Shown in pieces: positions 1 to 5,279 of a stretch of DNA of 7,523 nt. Every line of letters begins with the position of its first letter. Position 1 is the first letter of the stretch. The DNA is taken from positions 1 through 7,523 of the forward strand of contig JALSRF010000455.1 in the NCBI GenBank assembly GCA_026984895.1, read 5' to 3'. The notes under the pieces were generated by a model. That model was given only the letters and a program-made list of their open reading frames with translations, did not search any database and was not told the DNA's origin. A program made the position numbers and the translations under genes. The DNA comes from Paracoccaceae bacterium. Its GTDB lineage: Bacteria; Pseudomonadota; Alphaproteobacteria; Rhodobacterales; Rhodobacteraceae.

Positions 1-598
1 CCAGCGCGAACCAGCCGTCCGAGAATCCTGACAGTCCAGACACGGTAAACGACCGGTCGCTCATGACCGTCACCACGGTTCCAGCCCCCTTATAGGCCGG
101 ATCATTCAGATTCACGCCGCAGCGAGCGTCGCCCAGTGACGCGTCGCAGGTGGCCTGGAAGGTCCGCCCGACGGTCTGGTTCAGCACATGCGCGAGCGAG
201 CGCATCTCGGCCACGAACTGCACCCGCCCGCGCCGGACCTGGCCGATCGCGCCCCGACGCATCAGCACGCGCTGGCTCACGTCCTGCCAGTTCACCCACC
301 AGATTTCGACCTCGGCATTGTCCCAGCGCCCATCAAGGATGTCGGTCTCGGTGATCGTCGCCGACGTCAGCACACCCTCGGCGTCCTGCGCATCGACCGA
401 GAGGTCGGAGCCGGTCCTGATCTCCGACGCCGTGAAGCCGCTCTCGGGCTCAAACGTTGTGCCCTCGAAGGTGAGCGGCAGGTCGTGGTCGGTAAAGCCG
501 AACACCTGCCCGTCCGCGCGGGTGATCCGCCAGCACCAGGCAAGCGTGGTGGTGCCGGAATCAATGTGGGCCTGCAGACCGGTGGGAAGGGTCTTCAA
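1..598 (-). CDS. DUF2163 tail hub protein (GTA gp13-like), 3' part off the window
   Basis: The frame is open from a TTG at 598 to the left edge (199 visible residues; the family is usually close to 300). It resembles the DUF2163 / gene transfer agent gp13 hub protein, which sits at the tail tip behind the distal tail protein and ahead of the gp14 and gp15 tip proteins. Visible marks are an N-terminal LPTGLQAHIDSGTTTLAWCW stretch, an FTDHDLPLTF motif at residues 35-44, a Trp-rich IWWVNW at 99-104, and a Cys-x8-Cys pair (C151, C160) in CDASLGDARCGV, with another Cys at 22. The TTG start is chosen because no ATG fits, a strong GGGAGG Shine-Dalgarno lies 5 nt upstream, and it overlaps the stop of the preceding gene as TTGA, which suggests translational coupling. 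Hub proteins of this type and lambda gpL are reported to hold an iron-sulphur cluster. Whether these cysteines do so here is inference. Confidence 0.88.
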   Translation of the reverse strand, partial: MKTLPTGLQAHIDSGTTTLAWCWRITRADGQVFGFTDHDLPLTFEGTTFEPESGFTASEIRTGSDLSVDAQDAEGVLTSATITETDILDGRWDNAEVEIWWVNWQDVSQRVLMRRGAIGQVRRGRVQFVAEMRSLAHVLNQTVGRTFQATCDASLGDARCGVNLNDPAYKGAGTVVTVMSDRSFTVSGLSGFSDGWFAL

Positions 599-804
599 CG
601 CGTCCTCCCGCAGCCGGCGTCAATCAGGCGGATGAGGCGTGCCCCGGTCACGACCGATTTCGGCCCACCATCCTCGGCCAATGCCGCTGCATGTGCCGCG
701 ACCGGGCGCTCAAGCCCAGAGCAAAGGGCCGAGTCACTGACGGCCACGGGTGCGCAGCCAGTCGCGAAGAACAGCGGGATCATCGCCCATGTCAGTCGCC
801 GCAT
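595..804 (-). CDS. Small lipoprotein, probable outer-membrane spanin (Rz1-like)
   Basis: A 69-residue protein with a basic N-terminus (MRRL), a hydrophobic segment (WAMIPLFFATG) and a lipobox-like ATGC, giving a candidate lipidated Cys17. Behind the signal it is about 52 residues long with two further cysteines (C28, C65) and a GGPKSVVTGARLIRLIDAGC segment. It lies last in the lysis cassette and overlaps the i-spanin-like gene by 71 bp in another frame, the arrangement typical of Rz/Rz1. A lipidated o-spanin would pair across the periplasm with the inner-membrane spanin to fuse the membranes at lysis. Unlike classical Rz1 it is not proline-rich, so the role rests on position and topology. Two ATGs are adjacent (807, 804). 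The second has the better spacing (7 nt) from a GGAGG, so it is used here. The lipobox is weak at position -3 (Ala). Confidence 0.68.
   Translation of the reverse strand: MRRLTWAMIPLFFATGCAPVAVSDSALCSGLERPVAAHAAALAEDGGPKSVVTGARLIRLIDAGCGRTR
604..609 (-). promoter_or_regulatory. Shine-Dalgarno deciding the TTG start of the hub gene
   Basis: On the minus strand GGGAGG ends 5 nt before the TTG at 598. It lies inside the last codons of the o-spanin-like gene. There is no competing ATG in the hub frame nearby, so this site fixes the start and shows that the hub gene depends on the end of the lysis cassette for its ribosome binding site. Confidence 0.65.
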
Positions 805-964
805 CATCCATCCTCCGTCTTGTGGCAGCCGCTACTTCCCGATCCTGACGCGCGCGGCGTGCCTGTTCCTCGGCCGCGCCCCGCCTGCGCGCTTGGCGGA
901 TCAGGGCGGCAAGGCCGGCGATGATGCCGAGGAGCGCGAATATCAGAGCCACGATCTCACTCAT
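734..964 (-). CDS. Probable inner-membrane spanin (Rz-like)
   Basis: A 76-residue protein with one N-terminal membrane segment (about residues 4-22, EIVALIFALLGIIAGLAAL). A strongly charged, Arg/Ala/Glu-rich helix follows at 24-51, likely a coiled coil, then a short tail ending DDPAVLRDWLRTRGRQ. This is the layout of an Rz-type i-spanin: anchored in the cytoplasmic membrane, with a periplasmic helix that meets an o-spanin. It is much shorter than lambda Rz (153 residues). It starts inside the end of the holin-like gene (ATG at 964, holin stop at 957-959, an 8-bp overlap), and its own 3' third overlaps the lipoprotein gene. A GTG at 967 is a possible alternative start. No strong Shine-Dalgarno is visible, so coupling to the holin gene is likely. 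The family was not recognised by name; the call is from topology and place. Confidence 0.65.
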   Translation of the reverse strand: MSEIVALIFALLGIIAGLAALIRQARRRGAAEEQARRARQDREVAAATRRRMDDAATDMGDDPAVLRDWLRTRGRQ

Positions 965-1187
965 CACCGCGGAACCCCCGTTCGATCCGATCGCGCAGGC
1001 CGATCAGGCCGAGGCCGAGGAAGATCAGCCCGGCGGGCGAGGCATCGCCGGTGCCGGCCAGCAGTGCAACAAGGCGGGACAGTTCGCCAAGCGGGCCGGT
1101 GGCGGGTAGAGCGACGGAGGCAGCGCCAGTGAGCATGGCAAGGCACCCCGCCCACCACGTCAGCGAGGTCGGTCGGATGTAACGCAT
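957..1187 (-). CDS. Holin-like small membrane protein
   Basis: A 76-residue protein with two hydrophobic segments, about residues 9-28 (LTWWAGCLAMLTGAASVALP) and 51-64 (PAGLIFLGLGLIGL). A moderately hydrophobic stretch lies between them, and the cytoplasmic-type charged tail is RDRIERGFRGDE. Small size, two membrane segments, a charged C-terminus and a position directly after the endolysin gene fit a holin that would let the signal-less endolysin reach the periplasm. Proteins of this look (SLTWWAG at the start, GLGLIGLRD near the end) are familiar from Rhodobacteraceae prophages, usually unnamed. The start at 1187 is chosen because AGGAG lies 8 nt upstream and it follows the endolysin stop by 4 nt. 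An upstream in-frame ATG at 1256 would run through the endolysin gene and destroy the membrane topology. Holin function is inferred. Confidence 0.68.
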   Translation of the reverse strand: MRYIRPTSLTWWAGCLAMLTGAASVALPATGPLGELSRLVALLAGTGDASPAGLIFLGLGLIGLRDRIERGFRGDE

Positions 1188-1191
1188 ATGG

Positions 1192-1848
1192 TCAGCTCCT
1201 TCGGAACAGGCGGGAAAGGATGGCGGCGAGGCGGGACAGCAATCCGGTCGGCGCATCGGGTTCGGAATGCGTGGGCCGCAACAATGTCAGCGCCGCGTCT
1301 TCGCTCAGCCGCCGGACCGGCTGGGAGAAATCCACCCGTCCCTGCGCGTCCACACCCCAGACCGGGATCGGGCCTGTCGGATAGCGGCCCTCGCGGAACA
1401 GGTCCCGCTCGGCCTCGCGGCGCGGAATGACCGAGGCCGGCCTGCGCCAGTACAAAATCGCGTTGGCAGCCGCAACGCGATTGCCCGTATTGAGATGCCG
1501 GGTCAGCACCGCGCGAGCAATGCCACCCGTGTTGTAATGGAACGAAACCAGCGCATCGAACTCGTGCCGCTTGAGCGGAACTGTGACGGCGCGCAGGACG
1601 TCGGCCTCGTAACGCGCGAGATCGGACCGGAAGATGCGGAACGCCTCGCGGATCGCGGCGTCCAGGTCCACAGGCATGCCCCGAGGCATCACCGCCGGAT
1701 CCGGCGGCCCTGCCTCCGCCGTGTGGCCAATGCCAAAAGTCCAGGTACCGGCGGCGTCCAGGTAAGGCCCAGGCACCAGCCCCTCAAAGCGGGCAAGGGT
1801 CAGCAGCCCGCGGTCGGTCATTCTCTGTGCGGTCATGCGCGTTGTCAT
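1192..1848 (-). CDS. Endolysin, GH24 (T4-type) lysozyme
   Basis: A 218-residue glycoside hydrolase family 24 muramidase that would cleave the N-acetylmuramic acid to N-acetylglucosamine bonds of peptidoglycan. The catalytic triad spacing of T4 lysozyme (E11-D20-T26) is exactly kept as E22, D31 and T37, within RFEGLVPGPYLDAAGTWTFG followed by IGHT. The second family signature, FDALVSFHYNTGG, lies in the middle and REAERDLF further on. There is no signal peptide or SAR anchor, so export should need the holin. An unusual C-terminal extension (residues 201-218, TGLLSRLAAILSRLFRRS) looks like a basic amphipathic helix. The ATG at 1848 overlaps the DUF2460 stop as ATGA and has GAGG about 7 nt upstream. 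Later in-frame ATGs also exist in the first ten codons (M5, M10). The gene opens a four-gene lysis cassette. Confidence 0.93.
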   Translation of the reverse strand: MTTRMTAQRMTDRGLLTLARFEGLVPGPYLDAAGTWTFGIGHTAEAGPPDPAVMPRGMPVDLDAAIREAFRIFRSDLARYEADVLRAVTVPLKRHEFDALVSFHYNTGGIARAVLTRHLNTGNRVAAANAILYWRRPASVIPRREAERDLFREGRYPTGPIPVWGVDAQGRVDFSQPVRRLSEDAALTLLRPTHSEPDAPTGLLSRLAAILSRLFRRS

Positions 1849-2471
1849 CTGCGAACCTCGATCAGGGGAATGGATGTGATGGAGCCAAGGCGCTCGATGT
1901 TGAGGGTGACGTCGAGCGTGTCGGTATCAAAACGCACCGGCACGTCGAACTCGAAGCCTGCGGTGATCGCGGCACCCGCGGTCGGGGCCGTGGTGAAGCT
2001 GACGATGCCGGTGGTAGTGTCGACCGACCAGCCGGAGGTCTGCTCGGTGCCGTCGACGGCGACCAGAACCGTGCCCGCGACGGGCTTGGTGATCATGCGT
2101 GTCCATGTCTGGGCGCCAGACGTGTAGACCTTCACCAGCTGGAAATCGGTCGTGGCACCATCGCCCGTACCGATGGCCTGATCCGTGGCAGCCGGCGTCT
2201 TTGACGGCAGGCAGGACTTGAAGTCGGCCCAGTCCTTCCAGCGGAAACCGTAGAGCCGCCCGTTGCGGGCCTCGAAGAAGGCGACGACGGCGGCGAGGTC
2301 ATCGGCTCGGCGGATGCCATAGGCCGCGTCATAGCGCCGGCGCGAATTTGCCCAGCTGGCGTTGCGTTCCTCGTCGCCCGAAGCGAGTTCAACGATCTGC
2401 GTGCGCCGCTCGGGGCCGCCGCGGGCGCCGCGGCTGATATTGTCGGGAAAGCGCACCTCGTGAAACGCCAT
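1845..2471 (-). CDS. DUF2460 (TIGR02217) distal tail protein, GTA gp12-like
   Basis: A 208-residue protein with clear hallmarks of the DUF2460 family: an MAFHEVRFPDNISRGARGGP start, TQIVELASGDEERNASWANS, RRYDAAYGIR, and FFEARNGRLYGFRWKDWADF near residues 65-84. The rest is beta-rich and ends in FDTDTLDVTLNIERLGSITS followed by IPLIEVR. In the Rhodobacter capsulatus gene transfer agent the homologue (gp12) forms the distal ring joining the tube to the hub. It follows the tape measure stop by 3 nt, with AAGGGGA 9 nt before the ATG, and runs into the endolysin by an ATGA overlap. Its usual downstream partner, the gp13-like hub, is displaced by about 1.25 kb of lysis genes. The length is normal for the family. 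Confidence 0.95.
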   Translation of the reverse strand: MAFHEVRFPDNISRGARGGPERRTQIVELASGDEERNASWANSRRRYDAAYGIRRADDLAAVVAFFEARNGRLYGFRWKDWADFKSCLPSKTPAATDQAIGTGDGATTDFQLVKVYTSGAQTWTRMITKPVAGTVLVAVDGTEQTSGWSVDTTTGIVSFTTAPTAGAAITAGFEFDVPVRFDTDTLDVTLNIERLGSITSIPLIEVRR

Positions 2472-2474
2472 GGC

Positions 2475-4601
2475 TCACATTCCCCTTCTGCCCAGCGAAA
2501 CCGCCCGCGCAATGTCGGCCGCCACCTGCGCGCGCGATTGCCGGAAGCTCTCGGCATCACGGGTCTGGATGGTGATGTTGACGGGGGCATTGCCGACGCC
2601 GGCGGCAACTTCGCGCCGGCTCAGAACCCGCTCGCCCCGTTGCAGGATCGCCGGCACCTCGCCGGGGCGGAGGCCGGCAAAGCCGCCGGCGTGTAGCCGA
2701 GGCGCGTCTGCAAAAGCCATGGCTGGCACCATGCGCTGTGGCATTGGTGATCCCACCATGCCGCCTGCGTGCATGACCGGCGCAAACACGCCTCCGAGGT
2801 TGCCCAGCGCACCAGATAGCGCATTCGCCAGAGGGCCTAGGATGAAGCGCCGGGCAGAGAGCTTCGCCATGCCGGCCAGCATCGAGGTGACCATCGAGCG
2901 GAAATCCAGCTTGCCCGTGCGCACGAACTCGCCAATCGCCTGCTCGGCACTGGAAAACGCCCCGACCAACGTGTCGCCCAGCCCCTTGCCGAGATCCATG
3001 GCTTTGGTGGCGTAATCCTTCAGCGATGTGGCTGCCGTTTCCCAGGCAGACTTCGCCACATCAGCCGCTTTCTTCGCTGCGCCACCGGCCCTGGCGACGG
3101 ATGTTGCTATCTCGCCAGCGGCGGAATTCGTGCGTGCGAGCGCATCGGCTCCATCCTTACCGGCGGTTTTTAGCGCGTCCCGCAGCGCCTGCACGGATTT
3201 GAGCGGCGCGATTGCCGCCTTGGCCGCGTCCCTGGCCGACACTGCCAGCCTGTCAGCCTTGCCCCGCGCGGCATCGGCGGCCGCTGCCATTTCGTAATAG
3301 GCGGTCCCGGCATCAATGGCCGCGCCACCCAGCTTGAGCGCCACCTTGTCCATCCCCGGCACATCGCGCAGACCCCCAGCCACCTTGTGCAGGAAATCCG
3401 CCCAGCCTTTCTGGATGCGCGCCAGCATGCGCAGCCAGCCGGTCTGAATCGTGGTCCACACAGACGCTAGCGACAGACCGAGGGATCTGGCGCCCAGTTT
3501 CACCCGCTCCCACACCTCGACGGCGACATTCTTCATCAGGCGCAGGGCCTCGCCGAACCCGCCCGCGCCGCGCGCGAGGCGCCCGAACCAGTAGATCAGC
3601 TCGCCCGCACCAACGATGAGCGCGCCGATACCGGTGCGGATGATGGCCGCGCGCAGCACCTTCATGGAGAGCGCCAGCTTGCCCACGCCCAGCGCGGCCG
3701 CGGTCAGGGACGCGAAAAGACGCACGCCGAGAATGCCTGCAAAGGTCGCGGCAATGGTGGCAATCTCGCCGATATGATTGAACAAGCCCTTGATCGCACG
3801 CCCGAGCGGGCCGGTCGTCTTGCCGATGGCGGCGAAAGCATCCGCCATGGCCTCAAGCGCGGGCGCAGCGGCCACTGCCAGCTGGTTGGCAATGCCGCGC
3901 CACAGCAGCCCCATGCGGCTCAGCGCGTCATTGGTGCGCTGAATCTGGGCTGCGTCCTGCTCGGAGACCGCCACTCCGAAGTCCCGCACGTCCTGCGTGG
4001 CAAGCCTGAGCGTCGCGCTGTCGATGCGCGAGAAGATCAGCCCTGCCCGCGCCCCGAAGATCTGCGAGGCAACGGCGGCACGCTGTGCGGCGGGGATGTA
4101 ACTCTGGATCGCGTCCTGAATCTTCGTCAGCTTCTCGTCGATCGGCAGTCTGGCAAGATCGGCAGCCGACAGGTGCAGTTGCTCGAGCGCCTTCACCGCG
4201 GGCCCGGTGCCCCGCGCCGCCTGGGACAGGCTCTTGGTCATCATGATCGTTGCCTGCTCGACTTCGCCTTGCGACACGCCCGCCAGATCGGCGGCCCGCG
4301 CCAGCACCTGCAGGCTCTCGGTGGTGGTGCCGAGGCTGGCGGCCAGCTTGGCCTGCTCATCGATCACCTGCAGCCCGGAGCGGACCATGGCCACGCTAGC
4401 GCTGACGGCCGCCGCCGCCATGATCCCGGCCGCGATCTTCGCGCGCCGCGCAAACTTCGCCAGCCGCGCATTGGCGATCTCCATCTCGCGCGAGGCCTTG
4501 CCAAAGCCGCGCTTGCCAGCTTCACCGATGCCCTCGAGCTCGGCCCGCACCTGCTTGCCGCCCACCGCGGCGAGGCGGACGCTGATGCGTTTTTCTGCCA
4601 T
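2475..4601 (-). CDS. Phage tail tape measure protein
   Basis: A 708-residue Ala-rich, largely helical protein, the ruler that sets tail length and fills the tube lumen. The N-terminus (1-58) is basic and helical. Hydrophobic segments lie at about 58-73 and across 278-340, as is common in tape measures that enter the host membrane. Residues 80-260 carry a segment (DEQAKLAASLGTTTESLQVL) typical of these proteins. An Ala/Lys-rich helical stretch covers 430-540. A lambda gpH-like end (SAEQAIGEFVRTGKLDFRSM, then ARRFILGPL) covers about 550-590, and an HAGGFAGLRPGEVPAILQRG segment lies near 637-656. At about 0.15 nm per residue the tail would be near 106 nm. The ATG at 4601 has no obvious Shine-Dalgarno. 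It starts about 80 bp from the divergent higB gene, so a toxin-antitoxin operon separates it from the chaperone gene that normally precedes it. Confidence 0.94.
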   Translation of the reverse strand: MAEKRISVRLAAVGGKQVRAELEGIGEAGKRGFGKASREMEIANARLAKFARRAKIAAGIMAAAAVSASVAMVRSGLQVIDEQAKLAASLGTTTESLQVLARAADLAGVSQGEVEQATIMMTKSLSQAARGTGPAVKALEQLHLSAADLARLPIDEKLTKIQDAIQSYIPAAQRAAVASQIFGARAGLIFSRIDSATLRLATQDVRDFGVAVSEQDAAQIQRTNDALSRMGLLWRGIANQLAVAAAPALEAMADAFAAIGKTTGPLGRAIKGLFNHIGEIATIAATFAGILGVRLFASLTAAALGVGKLALSMKVLRAAIIRTGIGALIVGAGELIYWFGRLARGAGGFGEALRLMKNVAVEVWERVKLGARSLGLSLASVWTTIQTGWLRMLARIQKGWADFLHKVAGGLRDVPGMDKVALKLGGAAIDAGTAYYEMAAAADAARGKADRLAVSARDAAKAAIAPLKSVQALRDALKTAGKDGADALARTNSAAGEIATSVARAGGAAKKAADVAKSAWETAATSLKDYATKAMDLGKGLGDTLVGAFSSAEQAIGEFVRTGKLDFRSMVTSMLAGMAKLSARRFILGPLANALSGALGNLGGVFAPVMHAGGMVGSPMPQRMVPAMAFADAPRLHAGGFAGLRPGEVPAILQRGERVLSRREVAAGVGNAPVNITIQTRDAESFRQSRAQVAADIARAVSLGRRGM

Positions 4602-4622
4602 GCCGTGTTAACCCGATGTTGC

Positions 4623-4638
4623 GGCACCACACGGTGCC
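4623..4638. other. Small perfect hairpin between tape measure start and higB
   Basis: GGCACC-ACAC-GGTGCC forms a 6-bp perfect stem with a 4-nt loop. It lies 21 bp from the tape measure ATG and just before the higB promoter. The following bases on either strand are not a U tract, so it is not a convincing terminator. It may be a boundary element of the inserted operon or a feature of the tape measure leader. Function unknown. Confidence 0.35.
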
Positions 4639-4640
4639 TG

Positions 4641-4679
4641 TTGTCTCTTGCGCCATGTATCACGATATGATACATACTT
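4641..4679 (+). promoter_or_regulatory. higBA promoter with palindromic HigA operator
   Basis: A perfect inverted repeat with 8-bp arms and a 5-nt spacer (ATGTATCA-cgata-TGATACAT, 4655-4675) stands directly before higB. A good -10-like TATGAT (4666-4671) lies inside it. A weaker TTGTCT at 4641-4646, with a long 19-nt spacing, could be the -35. A dimeric HigA bound to the palindrome would block RNA polymerase, the usual autorepression in this family. The start site predicted from the -10 lies only about 5-7 nt before the higB ATG, so the message would be nearly leaderless. The palindrome is seen directly; promoter elements and regulator are inferred. Confidence 0.72.
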
Positions 4680-4683
4680 ATCC

Positions 4684-4965
4684 ATGATCATCAGCGTGAA
4701 GGGAAAGCTGGCCGCGAGCGCCATGCGCGGCAAATACGGCAAGGGCTTTCCCGCTACCTTGGTGAAACGGACACGCGCCATGCTGTCGGCACTGAACGCG
4801 GCCGTCGTACTCGAGGATCTGCGGTTTCCCCCGGGCAACCATCTCGAGGAACTCAAGGGCGACCGCGCCGGGCAGCATTCGGTCAGGATCAACGACCAGT
4901 GGCGCATCTGCTTTCGCTGGACCGACGAAGGTCCGGCCGATGTCGAGATCGTGGACTACCATTGA
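4684..4965 (+). CDS. higB: HigB-type mRNA interferase toxin
   Basis: A 93-residue RelE/HigB-superfamily toxin. Members cut mRNA on the ribosome and stop translation. Recognisable blocks are GKGFPATLVKRTRAMLSALN at 19-38, LRFPPGNHLEELKGDRAGQH at 46-65, SVRINDQWRICFRW at 66-79, and VEIVDYH at the C-terminus. The terminal Asp-Tyr-His (91-93), plus H53 and K58, match the active-site region known in Proteus HigB, so the toxin looks intact. The length is close to the usual 92 residues. The ATG at 4684 is chosen because an earlier in-frame ATG (4648) would place the operator inside the gene. There is no Shine-Dalgarno between promoter and ATG. The toxin precedes its antitoxin by 23 nt, the reversed order typical of higBA, and the operon opposes the surrounding tail genes. 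Confidence 0.94.
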   Translation: MIISVKGKLAASAMRGKYGKGFPATLVKRTRAMLSALNAAVVLEDLRFPPGNHLEELKGDRAGQHSVRINDQWRICFRWTDEGPADVEIVDYH

Positions 4966-4988
4966 GGGTCCACGGGAAAGGAAACGAG

Positions 4989-5279
4989 ATGACCATGTTG
5001 CAAGCCCCGTCGCACCCGGGTGAGGTTCTGAAGGAACTCTACCTTGACCCGCTGGGCATGAGCGCGATTGCGCTGGCTCGGGAGTTGCACGTGCCGCGCA
5101 CCCGGATCGAGCGGCTGGTCAAGGGCGAGACCGGGGTTTCTGCCGACACCGCCATGCGGCTTGCGAAGTTTTTCGGCACCACGCCGGAATACTGGCTTAA
5201 CCTGCAGCGGGCTTGGGACCTGGCCAGAGCCCGCGAACAGGTGGACGTGTCAGAGATCACCCCGCTCAAGGTCGCCTGA
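4989..5279 (+). CDS. higA: HigA antitoxin, XRE-type DNA-binding protein
   Basis: A 96-residue HigA-family antitoxin and autorepressor. It opens with SHPGEVLKELYLDPLGMSAI (8-27), then the helix-turn-helix at about 24-46 (ALARELHVPRTRIERLVKGE), SADTAMRLAKFFGTTPEYWL at 51-70, and a C-terminal NLQRAWDLARAREQVDVSEI. It should bind HigB to neutralise it and bind the palindrome before higB. The ATG at 4989 has AAGGA 6 nt upstream; an ATG two codons later is an alternative. This is a proper ribosome site, unlike that of higB, which would favour antitoxin synthesis. The last 30 bp overlap, tail to tail, the end of the chaperone frame on the other strand. No terminator is visible, so the message probably runs into the antisense of the chaperone gene. 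Confidence 0.94.
   Translation: MTMLQAPSHPGEVLKELYLDPLGMSAIALARELHVPRTRIERLVKGETGVSADTAMRLAKFFGTTPEYWLNLQRAWDLARAREQVDVSEITPLKVA

Noticed and set aside
188..1132. Long plus-strand open frame (314 codons) opposite the hub and lysis genes
   Set aside because: It is antisense to five genes with recognisable families, topology and ribosome sites. Its translation is Arg/Ala/Pro-rich with no family resemblance, as expected of a high-GC shadow frame.
1267..2127. Plus-strand open frame of 286 codons
   Set aside because: It is antisense to the endolysin and DUF2460 genes, both firmly recognised, and the translation has no coherent domain.
4623..4638. A rho-independent terminator at the GGCACC/GGTGCC hairpin
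   Set aside because: The stem is only 6 bp and no U tract follows on either strand.
3774..4670. Plus-strand open frame of 298 codons ending at the higB promoter
   Set aside because: It is antisense to the tape measure gene. It is His/Arg/Gly-rich without motifs and would run through the higBA operator.
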